Assembly (NCBI RefSeq): GCF_002261215.1 | Contig: NZ_NEVS01000004.1 | Span: 2,108,001-2,172,000, forward strand | Origin: Bordetella genomosp. 11 | Lineage (GTDB): Bacteria; Pseudomonadota; Gammaproteobacteria; Burkholderiales; Burkholderiaceae_B | Reading direction: 5' to 3' | DNA length: 64,000 nt | Shown here: positions 56,218 through 64,000 of the stretch, piece by piece | How the letters are laid out: the number at the start of each line of letters is the position of its first letter | Position numbering within the stretch: position 1 is the first letter of the stretch | Notes under the pieces: model-generated | What the model was told of the DNA's origin: nothing | The model's input: the letters and a program-made list of their open reading frames with translations, nothing else | Databases searched by the model: none | Position numbers and translations under genes: made by a program

Positions 56218-57389
56218 ACGAGCATCGCGACAGGATGCTCCAGGTACCAGGTCAGGCGCGCCAGCCACCGCGCGGCCAGTTCGCCGTCGATGGCGCGGTG
56301 GTCCACGGCCAGGGTATAGCGCATGACCGAGCCGACCCGTATCGTATCCTCATCGACCACCGCTTCCCTGACGATCGCCCCGACCGCCAGCATGGCCGAC
56401 TGCGGCGGATTGATGATGGCGGCAAAATCCGGGACGCCCAGCATGCCCAGATTGCTGATGCCGAAGCTGCCTCCCTCGTATTCGGCCGGGGCCAGCCGGC
56501 CCGCCCGCGCGCGTTCGATCAGCGCCGTCATGGCCTCGCTGATCGCCGGCACGCCAAGCCCGTCCGCGGCCTTGACGATGGGCGTCACCAGGCCGTTGGG
56601 CGTGGCAACGGCCACCGAGATGTCCGCATGGCGGTGCCGCCGCAGCGCGTCGGCCGTCCAGGTGACGTTCATGTCCGGCACATCGCGCAAGGCGCAGGCG
56701 GCACCGCGTATCACCAGGTCGTTGATGGACACGCGGCCCGGCACGACAGCCTTCAATTGCTCGCGCAGCCCCAGCAGCGCGTCGGCCCGGCACAGTCCGC
56801 GCAAATAGAAATGCGGGATCGTGCTTTTGCTTTCGGTCAACCGGCGCGCGATCGCCTTGCGCATGGAACCATGGGGAATCAGGTCGAAACCGGCCGCATC
56901 GGTGTGCCCCCCGGCCGGTGCCGGACGCGTGCCATCGCCGGCCAGCGCCTGTTCGACGTCCCGCTTGACGATGCGCCCTTGCGGACCGGACCCCGCCAGG
57001 CCGGACAGCGCCAGCCCCGCCGCGGCGGCCGTGCGCCGCGCGACCGGGCTGGCGAAGATGCGCGACGGATCCGCCGGGCCCGGCGACGGGGCGGCGGGCT
57101 CGGCCGCCTCCACCTGTTCCCCGGCTTGCGCGATATCGCGCGGCGTTTCGCCCTCCCGCAACAGCAAGGCAACCGGGGCGCCTACCGCCACGCGGGTGCC
57201 CTGTGCCACCAGCAGCTTCCCGACCACGCCGTCGTGTTCGGCCTCCAGGTCCACCACTGCCTTGTCGGTTTCTATCCCGCCCAGGCTATCGCCCGCGCGC
57301 ACGCTATCGCCTTCCTTCACGATCCATTCGGCCAGCACGGCGTCCGGCGCGTTGGCCGACACGGCCGGCATGCATACCATCGTCGCCAT
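56214..57389 (-). CDS. Dihydrolipoamide acyltransferase (E2)
   Basis: 391 aa core of a 2-oxoacid or acetoin dehydrogenase complex. One N-terminal lipoyl domain has lipoylated K43 in ETDKAVVDLE. A Pro/Ala linker leads to a peripheral subunit-binding domain (about 112-150, ASPVARRTAAAAG...GRIVKRDV). The catalytic acyltransferase domain ends with DHRAIDGELAARW, active-site H364 and D368. It begins in a TGATG overlap with the E1 stop. E1 lies upstream and no E3 gene is nearby, so it would borrow the cell's lipoamide dehydrogenase. Confidence 0.93.
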   Translation of the reverse strand: MATMVCMPAVSANAPDAVLAEWIVKEGDSVRAGDSLGGIETDKAVVDLEAEHDGVVGKLLVAQGTRVAVGAPVALLLREGETPRDIAQAGEQVEAAEPAAPSPGPADPSRIFASPVARRTAAAAGLALSGLAGSGPQGRIVKRDVEQALAGDGTRPAPAGGHTDAAGFDLIPHGSMRKAIARRLTESKSTIPHFYLRGLCRADALLGLREQLKAVVPGRVSINDLVIRGAACALRDVPDMNVTWTADALRRHRHADISVAVATPNGLVTPIVKAADGLGVPAISEAMTALIERARAGRLAPAEYEGGSFGISNLGMLGVPDFAAIINPPQSAMLAVGAIVREAVVDEDTIRVGSVMRYTLAVDHRAIDGELAARWLARLTWYLEHPVAMLV

Positions 57390-59578
57390 CAGCCTTCCCC
57401 CTTATTGCGCAGGATGTCGCGCAGTCCCTCGATCACTTCCTCGGTGCGTGCCGCCGCCGCCCGCTCCAGCACCCGGGAGATACTGGGCGCGGCCAGGCCG
57501 CCGGTCACGCGCTGGACCGGCTGGTCCAGCCAATCGAAATAGCGCCGCTGGATCTCGTCGGCCAGCCAGCCTCCATACGAGGTCCCGCGCGCGCCCTGCT
57601 CCACGATGAGCACATTGTTGGTCTTGCGCACGCTGGCGCCCACGGTCTCCCAATCCAAGCTGGCGCGGTCCAGCCAGCGCAGGTCGATCAGGTCCGCTTC
57701 CATCCCCAGGCTGTCCAGGGCCTCCATGGCGTGGTCGACCATCGACAGGTAGGCGATCACCGTTACCGCGGGTCCCGTGCGCCGCAGGGCGGCACGCCCC
57801 ACCGGCAGCACGAAATCCAGGTCGTCGCGCGGCGCCGGCGCCATGGCGTTGTACAGATCCACGTGCTCGATCACCAGCACCGGGTCCTTGCAGCGCAAAG
57901 CCGCGTTCATCAGTCCCACGTAATCGCAGGGATTGGAAGGCGCGACGATGCGCCATCCGGGACAGGTCGCGAAAATGCCGGCGGGATCCATGGAATGCTG
58001 CGATCCATAGCCGGTGCCCATCGCGACCTTGGTGCGCAATACCAGCGGCACAGGATCGTCGCCGCCGAACATGTGGCGTACCTTGCCGATCTGGTTGAAG
58101 ACCTGATCGGCCGCCACCCACATGAAATCGGGGTACATGAACTCCACCACCGGCTTGTAGCGGCCGTCCAGGGCGATACCGCCGGCCAGTCCGACGAAGG
58201 CGTTTTCGCTGATGGGCGTGCCCAGGCAACGGTCCGGATAGCGCTGCGCCAGTCCCCGCGTGGCGCCATTGGTGCCGCCCTTCAAACGATGCACGTCTTC
58301 TCCCATGACCACGACGGTATCGTCGCAAGCCATGCGTCGGTCCATGACGTCGGCCACCACATCGACGAACTTGCGCGGCACCGTCTCGCCCCGGAATTCG
58401 TCGTCGGTGGCGTCGCGGCGGGCCGGCATCTCGGACAGATCGCCCAGTATCCCCACGTCGCGGAAATCCGCGGAGGGCCATAGCCGGGGGCGTATACGGC
58501 GCTTGCCTTCGCCGGCTTCCGGGTCCGCCTCCAGCAGCGCATCCACCGCGGCACGCATCGCCAGCGCGACGCGTCCGCGCAGCGCGTCGATCTGCGCCGG
58601 CGCGATCAGCTCGCGTGCCACCATCCGCCGCGCCAGCAGATCCAGGGGATCGCGCGTGCGCCAGGCTTTTTCTTCCTCGCGGTCGCGGTAGCCGAACGCG
58701 CTGCCCGGAAAGGGACCGTTCTGGTGGAAATAGCGATAGACATCCGCTTCGATCACGGTGGGGCCGTCGCCGGCACGCATATACGCCAGCGCGGCTCGCA
58801 TGGCCAGATGCACCGCCAGCGGATCCATGCCGTCGACATGCCAGCTGGGGATGTTGAATGCCATGCCGCGCGCCGACAGGCGCGGCTCGGCGGTTGTCTC
58901 GTCCACGCCGGTGGCGACCGCATAACGATTGTTCTCGATGAAAAAGCACAGCGGCAGCTTCCATGCCGCCGCCAGATTCATGGTTTCCAGCACCGAGCCG
59001 ATGTTGATGGCCCCGTCGCCGAAGTAGGTCACCATGACGGCATCGCTACCTGCCCGGCGATTGGCCCAGGCCTGGCCGGCGGCCATGGGCACGCCGCCGC
59101 CGACGATGGCATTCGTGCCCAGCGCGCCGGCCTCGGGCCAGCGCAGGTGCATGGAACCGCCGCGCCCCTTGCAGAAGCCCTGCGCCAGCCCCAGGATTTC
59201 CGCCAGTGTCCGCTGCAGCAAGGCCTGCACGGCGGGCGCGATATCGGCCGTGGGATCGATGCCGTCCGGACACAGATACGCCAGCGATTTCGCCAGGAAC
59301 TGGTGATGGCCGCGATGCGAACCGCTGACGCCGTCGTCCGCGCGCAGTCCCACGATGGATCCGGCCGCCCCGCCCTCCTGGCCGATGCTGGAATGCGCGG
59401 GGCCGTGCACCAGCCCTTCGCCGGCCAACGCCAGCACGGTTTCCTCGAAGCCACGGATCAGGTGGCAATGCGCCAGCAGCGTGCCCAGCAGGACGGGATC
59501 GGCCTGCGCCCAATCCTGTTCGGTGCTGGACAGCGCCATCCAGGGCGCGCGCGGGGTCAGGGTCTGCAAATCCGGCAT
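57389..59578 (-). CDS. Fused E1 alpha-beta 2-oxoacid/acetoin dehydrogenase
   Basis: 729 aa, both E1 subunits in one chain. Start ATG 59578 (MPDLQTLT). The alpha part (about 1-360) has HSSIGQEGGAAGSIVGLRADD, SHRGHHQFLAK, and the thiamine diphosphate motif beginning GDGAINIGSV and ending at IENNRYAVATG. The beta part (about 385-729) has GEDVHRLKGGTNGATRGL, TPISENAFVGLAGGIAL and VEFMYPDFMWVA. Fused E1 is uncommon next to the usual separate alpha and beta genes. It decarboxylates a 2-oxo acid or cleaves an acyloin and loads the acyl group on E2. Whether it is an acetoin or branched-chain type cannot be settled by eye. Confidence 0.92.
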   Translation of the reverse strand: MPDLQTLTPRAPWMALSSTEQDWAQADPVLLGTLLAHCHLIRGFEETVLALAGEGLVHGPAHSSIGQEGGAAGSIVGLRADDGVSGSHRGHHQFLAKSLAYLCPDGIDPTADIAPAVQALLQRTLAEILGLAQGFCKGRGGSMHLRWPEAGALGTNAIVGGGVPMAAGQAWANRRAGSDAVMVTYFGDGAINIGSVLETMNLAAAWKLPLCFFIENNRYAVATGVDETTAEPRLSARGMAFNIPSWHVDGMDPLAVHLAMRAALAYMRAGDGPTVIEADVYRYFHQNGPFPGSAFGYRDREEEKAWRTRDPLDLLARRMVARELIAPAQIDALRGRVALAMRAAVDALLEADPEAGEGKRRIRPRLWPSADFRDVGILGDLSEMPARRDATDDEFRGETVPRKFVDVVADVMDRRMACDDTVVVMGEDVHRLKGGTNGATRGLAQRYPDRCLGTPISENAFVGLAGGIALDGRYKPVVEFMYPDFMWVAADQVFNQIGKVRHMFGGDDPVPLVLRTKVAMGTGYGSQHSMDPAGIFATCPGWRIVAPSNPCDYVGLMNAALRCKDPVLVIEHVDLYNAMAPAPRDDLDFVLPVGRAALRRTGPAVTVIAYLSMVDHAMEALDSLGMEADLIDLRWLDRASLDWETVGASVRKTNNVLIVEQGARGTSYGGWLADEIQRRYFDWLDQPVQRVTGGLAAPSISRVLERAAAARTEEVIEGLRDILRNKGEG

Positions 59579-59591
59579 GGGAGCGGCGTCC

Positions 59592-60395
59592 TCAAAGATA
59601 GCCGTTGGCGGTCCATCCGCCGTCCGACAGCATGGCATGGCCGGTGGTGTAGCGCGCCGCATCCGATGCCAGGAAAAGCGCGACCTCGGCCATCTCCTGG
59701 GGCGAGCCCAACCGTCCCATGGGAGCGCGGCCCTCGATACGGCCGGCGTCCAGCGCGCCGCGCGCGATCAGGTCGTCCACCAGGGCCGTGCGGATATAGC
59801 CCGGGCACAGCGCATTGACACGCAGGCCATGGCACGCCCATTCGACGGCCAGGGACTTGGTCAGTGCGATGACGCCTGCCTTCGCCGCGCAATAGGCGGC
59901 GCGTTCCGGCGCGGCCACGACGCCGTACATCGAGGCCGTATTCACGATGACGCCGCCGCCTTGGTCCACCATGATGCGGCCGGCCGCCTGGCAGCAATAG
60001 AACACACCGGTCAGGTCGATATCGATGGCGCGCCGCCATTCCTCCCCGCTCAATTCCAGCGTCGGTTTGTTCATCGAAATACCGGCGTTGTTCAGCGCAA
60101 TGTCGATCCTCCCGAAATGCGTCCGCGCCGCCGCATACGCCCGTTCGACCGCGGCATCGTCGCGTACCGAAACCGGCAGGCACAGCGTCTGGACATCGTG
60201 ATGGCGTTCGCCCAATTGCGAGGCCGCCGTTGCCATCCCGCCGGCGTCCAGGTCCATCAGCGCCAGGCGGCAGCCGTGCCGCGCAAAAGCGTCCAGCATG
60301 GCGCGCCCGATGCCGTGGGCGGCACCGGTACACACCACGACTTTGCCGCGCAGGTCTGGGTAATGGGCCAATCGCGGCGCATCGGGGTCGGGCAT
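59592..60395 (-). CDS. SDR-family dehydrogenase
   Basis: 267 aa. TGAAHGIG cofactor motif, NNAG, NTAS and catalytic YCAAK are intact; the C-terminus is LSDGGWTANGYL. It is the first gene of the minus-strand operon and ends 13 bases before the E1 start. It could make the 2-oxo acid or acyloin that E1 uses by oxidising the matching hydroxy compound. Confidence 0.92.
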   Translation of the reverse strand: MPDPDAPRLAHYPDLRGKVVVCTGAAHGIGRAMLDAFARHGCRLALMDLDAGGMATAASQLGERHHDVQTLCLPVSVRDDAAVERAYAAARTHFGRIDIALNNAGISMNKPTLELSGEEWRRAIDIDLTGVFYCCQAAGRIMVDQGGGVIVNTASMYGVVAAPERAAYCAAKAGVIALTKSLAVEWACHGLRVNALCPGYIRTALVDDLIARGALDAGRIEGRAPMGRLGSPQEMAEVALFLASDAARYTTGHAMLSDGGWTANGYL

Positions 60396-60458
60396 GGCTG
60401 TTGTCTCCGGGCATCGTTATAGGCGGCATGCCGTTCGTCGCGGCAGCGCTTTCAGGGC

Positions 60459-60488
60459 ATCCTATCTGCTTATCAACTTGCCTTACAA
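60459..60488 (-). promoter_or_regulatory. Possible sigma-70 promoter of SDR-E1-E2-GntR operon
   Basis: On the minus strand TTGTAA (plus coordinates 60483-60488) and TAGGAT (60459-60464) are 18 bases apart, about 65 bases before the SDR start. Each matches four of six consensus bases. The surrounding AT-rich stretch is the only one in the 217-base divergent gap. Confidence 0.3.
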
Positions 60489-60612
60489 CTACGTATAAAC
60501 CCTGATCTTCAATGCCGCTACCGTCGGCCGCGCCGTCGCGGAATGGAGGGCCTGCCGCATAATGACCCTGTCCGCTGTTCCGCTGTCCGTCCCATTCCCA
60601 CCAGGAGCACGC

Positions 60613-61716
60613 ATGGCCGCCATCGCTTCCGCCGAGGTATTGCTCGTCAATCTGCCGCCCAAGGTCAAACGCACGGATGCCGTCCAGAGTTTCGAATGCC
60701 AGGAAACACCGATGGTGCGTATCCGCGATGCCGATGGCATGGTCGGCACGGGATACAGCTACACCATCGGTACCGGCGGCTCGTCGGTGGCCCGCCTGAT
60801 CGACGACCATCTCGCCCCCATGCTGATCGGCCGCGAAGCCGACGACATCGAAAAGCTATGGCGGGACCTGTTCTTTCGCGTGCACGCGACCACGGTGGGC
60901 GCGCTGACTTCCATCGCGCTGGCGGCAATCGACACTGCCTTGTGGGACCTGCGGGCGCGCCGGGCCGCCCTGCCCCTGCACCGGCTGGCGGGCGGCGCCA
61001 AGGACGGCATCGAGATGTACTACACCGAAGGCGGTTGGCTGCATCTGGACGAGGCGCAACTGGTCGAAGAGGCGCTGCGCGCGCAGGCGGCAGGCTTCGG
61101 CGGCACCAAGATCAAGGTCGGCCGCCCGCACGTGGCCGAGGATGTGCAACGCCTGTCGGCGGTACGCGATGCCGTCGGCCCCGGCTGGGAAGTGATGACC
61201 GACGCGAACCAGGGCCTGAGCCTGTCCGAAGCCATCCGGCGCGCGCGCTGCTTCGAGGCGCTGGACGTCGCCTGGTTCGAGGAACCCATCCACGCGGACG
61301 ACGTCGATGCCCATCGCCGTCTCTGCGCGTCGACGACCGTACCGATCGCCGTCGGCGAATCCCTGTACAGCCTGACGCAGTTCAAGGATTACCTGCAGGC
61401 CGGCGCCTGCACCATCGTGCAGGTCGACGTCGGCCGCATCGGCGGGATCACGCCGTGGCTGAAAGTGGCGCATATGGCCGAAGCGTACAACGTACCGGTC
61501 TGCCCGCACTTCCTGATGGAATTGCATCTTGCGCTCTGCTGCGCGGTTCCGAACAGCCGGTGGCTCGAATACATTCCGCAGCTCGATATGGTGACCGGCA
61601 CCGGCATGCGCGTCGAAGGCGGGCGGGCCATTCCGTCGGCCGAACCGGGCCTGGGTATCGATTGGGACTGGGACAAGCTGGCGCGGTATCAGGTGCATCG
61701 CAGCGAGCACCGCTAA
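60613..61716 (+). CDS. Mandelate racemase-type enolase superfamily enzyme
   Basis: 367 aa. Start ATG 60613 with AGGAG at 60603-60607; the frame extends 17 codons upstream. The catalytic set of Pseudomonas putida mandelate racemase is found at a constant offset of +2: K166 and K168 (TKIKVG), metal ligands D197, E223 and E249, then D272, H299 and E319. Both the KxK and the His-Asp dyad are present, so it belongs to the MR subgroup that racemises or dehydrates alpha-hydroxy or sugar acids. It is divergent from the SDR/E1/E2 operon and convergent with a LysR gene. True mandelate activity is possible but unproven. Confidence 0.92.
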   Translation: MAAIASAEVLLVNLPPKVKRTDAVQSFECQETPMVRIRDADGMVGTGYSYTIGTGGSSVARLIDDHLAPMLIGREADDIEKLWRDLFFRVHATTVGALTSIALAAIDTALWDLRARRAALPLHRLAGGAKDGIEMYYTEGGWLHLDEAQLVEEALRAQAAGFGGTKIKVGRPHVAEDVQRLSAVRDAVGPGWEVMTDANQGLSLSEAIRRARCFEALDVAWFEEPIHADDVDAHRRLCASTTVPIAVGESLYSLTQFKDYLQAGACTIVQVDVGRIGGITPWLKVAHMAEAYNVPVCPHFLMELHLALCCAVPNSRWLEYIPQLDMVTGTGMRVEGGRAIPSAEPGLGIDWDWDKLARYQVHRSEHR

Positions 61717-61765
61717 GCCGTCCCGATACCGCCCGATGGATGCTCGGCCGCGGCGCGGCGATCCC

Positions 61766-62677
61766 TTAAACGTGGGCGAGCCCCTTGATGGAAGCATGCA
61801 GGAAGCCCATCAGGGCCTCGCCACCCTTGCCCAGTCCGCCGCGCTTGCGCCACACCCCGCCGATGTCCATGGTGGGGACCTCGTCGCTCAGATCGCGGCG
61901 CAGGATGCGCCGCCCTTCCAGCGACCAGGGCCGATAGACCAGGTCCGACAGAATGGTCACGCCCTGCTGCAGCGCGACCAGGCTGCGCACTGCCTCGGGC
62001 GAGCGGCTCTGGAAACGGACGCGCGGATGCAGGCCCTGGCGCCCCCAGTACTTGCCCACCGTCTCGATGTGTTCGTCCATGTCCAGCATCACGTAATCGG
62101 CCCGCGCCACATCGGCCAGGCGCACTTTGTCCGCATGCTGGAATGGATGATCCGGATGCGTCCACAAGCGCCGCGGCGACTTCAGCATCGTGTCGTATTG
62201 CAGCTTGTCGAAGCGGGTCAGGTTCGAGACGATGGCCAGCGCCAGATCGAGCTTTCCCGCCAGCAGGCCCTGTTCCACCTCGGCGCGATCCCGCTCCACC
62301 ACCTCCAGCCGCAGATTGGGAAAGCGCTGCCCCACGGCGGCAATGACCGCCGGCATCAGGTAGGCAGAGATGGTCTCCGTCACGCCCAGGCGCAGGCAGC
62401 CGCTCAGTTCATCGGGTTCGGCCCGCATGTCCTCCATCGCCCGCGCGAAAGCCCCCGTCACGTTCTGCGCGTGGCGGGCGAAACGTTCGCCGGCGTCCGT
62501 CAGATGCAGCCCCTTGGCATGGCGCACGAATAGAGGCGTTCCCACGCTCTGCTCCAGATTGCGCAAGGCGATGGTCACCGACGACTGCGACACATTGCAC
62601 CGTAGCGCCGCTTTGGATACCTGGCCGGTTTCGGCCAGCGCCAGAAAGTATTCGAACTGCCGGAGCGTGATCTGCAT
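61766..62677 (-). CDS. LysR-family transcriptional regulator
   Basis: 303 aa. N-terminal winged helix with FEYFLALAETGQVSKAALRC and SQSSVTIALRNLEQSVGTPLF (key part SSVTIALRNLE). The effector-binding domain runs from about residue 92 (CLRLGVTETISAYLMPAVI). It is divergent from the molybdopterin oxidoreductase gene, which it probably activates, and convergent with the mandelate-racemase-type gene. Confidence 0.94.
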   Translation of the reverse strand: MQITLRQFEYFLALAETGQVSKAALRCNVSQSSVTIALRNLEQSVGTPLFVRHAKGLHLTDAGERFARHAQNVTGAFARAMEDMRAEPDELSGCLRLGVTETISAYLMPAVIAAVGQRFPNLRLEVVERDRAEVEQGLLAGKLDLALAIVSNLTRFDKLQYDTMLKSPRRLWTHPDHPFQHADKVRLADVARADYVMLDMDEHIETVGKYWGRQGLHPRVRFQSRSPEAVRSLVALQQGVTILSDLVYRPWSLEGRRILRRDLSDEVPTMDIGGVWRKRGGLGKGGEALMGFLHASIKGLAHV

Positions 62678-62708
62678 GGCGGCGCATCCTATGATATTGA
62701 TGCTGTAT

Positions 62709-62746
62709 ATATTGCGATTTCAAAAATTTATATTAGCAATATTGCG
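62709..62746. promoter_or_regulatory. AT-rich control region between LysR and oxidoreductase genes
   Basis: The 127-base divergent gap contains ATATTGCG twice, at 62709-62716 and 62739-62746, and the 10-bp palindrome GCAATATTGC at 62736-62745. Repeats of one sequence about 30 bases apart fit the paired LysR recognition and activation sites. A -10-like TATATT is at 62729-62734. Confidence 0.45.
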
Positions 62747-62804
62747 CGCCTCGCCCTAGTATCACCGCGTTCGACATACAGAAAACACAATCGGGGTAAG
62801 GCAG

Positions 62805-64000
62805 GTGCTTACGGAGAAGCGCGGCTATTGCACGCTCTGCCGCTCGCGCTGCGGCACGCGCAACATCGTTCGGGACGACGCACTGGTACGCGTCGTGCCC
62901 GATACCGACCATCCCACCGGCCAGGCGATGTGCATGAAGGGCCGCGCGGCGCCCGAACTGGTGCACAGTCCGCATCGCATCCTGTACCCCATGCGCCGCA
63001 CGCGGCCCAAGGACGGCGGCGACCCCGGCTGGCAACGCATAGGCTGGGAAGAAGCCCTGCGCGAAACGGCCGCGCGGCTGGATGCGGTCCGGCGCGAAAG
63101 CGGCCCCGAAGCGGTGGCGTTCGGCGTCACCACGCCCAGCGGCACGCCGCTGTCGGACAGCATCGACTGGATCGAGCGCTTCGTGCGCGGGTTCGGCAGC
63201 CCCAACATTTGCTACGCCACCGAAGTCTGCAACTGGCACAAGGACTACGCCCACGCCTTTACCTTCGGCTGCGGCATGCCGGTCCCCGACTATGCCAACA
63301 GCGGCCTTATCCTGCTGTGGGGCCACAACCCGGCCAACACCTGGCTGGCCCAGGCGCATGCGGTGGGCGTGGGCCGCGCGGCCGGTGCGCGGCTGCTCGT
63401 GGTGGACCCCCAGTGCACCGCGCTGGCCGCGCAGGCGGATGCCTGGCTGCAGGTACGTCCCGGCACCGATGCCGCCCTGGCCTTGGGGCTGGCGCATTTG
63501 CTGATCGAAGGCCAGGACTATGACGCCGCGTTCGTACGCGACTGGACGAACGCACCGCTGCTGGTCCGCGGCGACACGGGCGGATTCCTGCGCGTGAGCG
63601 ACCTGGCGGTACGGCCCGCGAACGCCGGCTCGTCGGGCCGGCACGGTTCCGGCCGTCGGAACGGCGCCAGCGAAGCGGGTGACGAGGACGCCTTCGTCGC
63701 CTGGGACGGGCAGGCCGGAAGCCCCGTGGCCTACGACACCCGCTTTGCGGCCGCCGCGCAAGGCGGCGCGCGCCACGCCCTGCGCGGAGCATACGAAATC
63801 CCCCTGCGCGACGGCGGCAGCATTCGCTGCCGGCCGGTCTTCGACCTGCTGGCCGCGCATTGCGCGTCCTACACGCCCGACCATGTCGCGCGCGTCACCG
63901 GCGTACCGGCGGACCAATTGCGAACGGCCGCGCGACTCATCGCGGACGCGCCCAGCGTGGCCTATTACGCGTGGACCGGCATCGGCCAGCAGGGCAATGC
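62805..64000 (+). CDS. Molybdopterin-dependent oxidoreductase (5' part, continues past window)
   Basis: 398 residues visible, open to the edge. Start GTG 62805 is the best candidate; GGGG at 62793-62796 precedes it. The N-terminal 4Fe-4S motif has C9, C12, C16 and C43 (CTLCRSRC...MCMKG). C142 in EVCNWHK sits where formate dehydrogenases and NapA place the molybdenum-binding SeCys/Cys, so a cysteine ligand is likely. ILLWGHNPANTWLAQAHAVG and LLVVDPQCTALAAQADAWLQV fit molybdopterin-guanine-dinucleotide binding (key parts WGHNPA and VVDPQCT). There is no Tat twin-arginine signal, so cytoplasmic. Substrate unknown; a formate dehydrogenase-like or nitrate reductase-like enzyme. Confidence 0.88.
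   Translation, partial: MLTEKRGYCTLCRSRCGTRNIVRDDALVRVVPDTDHPTGQAMCMKGRAAPELVHSPHRILYPMRRTRPKDGGDPGWQRIGWEEALRETAARLDAVRRESGPEAVAFGVTTPSGTPLSDSIDWIERFVRGFGSPNICYATEVCNWHKDYAHAFTFGCGMPVPDYANSGLILLWGHNPANTWLAQAHAVGVGRAAGARLLVVDPQCTALAAQADAWLQVRPGTDAALALGLAHLLIEGQDYDAAFVRDWTNAPLLVRGDTGGFLRVSDLAVRPANAGSSGRHGSGRRNGASEAGDEDAFVAWDGQAGSPVAYDTRFAAAAQGGARHALRGAYEIPLRDGGSIRCRPVFDLLAAHCASYTPDHVARVTGVPADQLRTAARLIADAPSVAYYAWTGIGQQGN

Noticed and set aside
62733..63917. 394-aa minus-strand open frame opposite the molybdoenzyme
   Set aside because: The plus strand has the 4Fe-4S cysteine motif and molybdopterin-binding segments in a frame open to the edge, so the antisense frame is a shadow.

Overview
The window is high-GC DNA from a beta-proteobacterium, most likely Burkholderiales and probably Alcaligenaceae (Bordetella/Achromobacter type). 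The support is two Bug-family periplasmic binding proteins, GntR/IclR/LysR-controlled catabolic operons, and the style of the efflux and glucan gene sets. Genus is inferred, not proven. Genes are tightly packed, often with 1-8 nt stop/start overlaps. I see no tRNA, rRNA, CRISPR array, insertion sequence, phage gene or clear pseudogene.

Region 1 (1-2679, minus strand) is a DNA-repair pair: a ligase-associated MBL-fold exonuclease followed by an ATP-dependent DNA ligase that runs off the left edge. Region 2 (3153-22799, plus strand) is an eight-gene alpha-glucan/trehalose cluster: glgA, glgE (with a degenerate GH13 domain at its N-terminus), treS-maltokinase fusion, glgB, glgX, treZ, malQ, treY. 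Trehalose can enter glucan through TreS, maltokinase and GlgE, be branched by GlgB, be trimmed by GlgX and MalQ, and be released again by TreY/TreZ. There is no glgC or glgP here. Region 3 (23049-28188, plus) is a MarR-regulated efflux operon: FUSC protein, DUF1656 protein, HlyD-type adaptor and outer-membrane lipoprotein channel.

Region 4 (28232-31096, minus) holds an esterase, a quinone-reductase-like dehydrogenase and an IclR regulator. The regulator faces a plus-strand catabolic operon (31317-36371: SDR-like protein, MmgE/PrpD protein, two Bug binding proteins, a dimeric-barrel protein) across a perfect 9-bp-arm inverted repeat. Region 5 (36405-40740, minus) is an ATPase/FtsX-permease/AttH-like lipoprotein system, followed by an orphan protein (40855-41478).

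Region 6 (41538-55412) looks like one catabolic island. A split transketolase, an AroE-like protein and a GMC oxidoreductase form one minus-strand operon. A GntR regulator diverges from it. An SDR, a lambda-crystallin-type 3-hydroxyacid dehydrogenase and a beta-keto acid cleavage enzyme form a second minus-strand operon. A Liv-type ABC importer plus an SDR forms the plus-strand operon. The same 13-bp AT palindrome (ATATAT-N-ATATAT) lies at both divergent promoter regions, which links these operons under the GntR regulator.

Region 7 (55462-60395, minus) is an SDR / fused E1 alpha-beta / E2 / GntR operon for a 2-oxoacid or acetoin dehydrogenase complex without its own E3. Region 8 holds a mandelate-racemase-type enolase superfamily enzyme, a LysR regulator, and the divergent start of a molybdopterin oxidoreductase that continues past the right edge.
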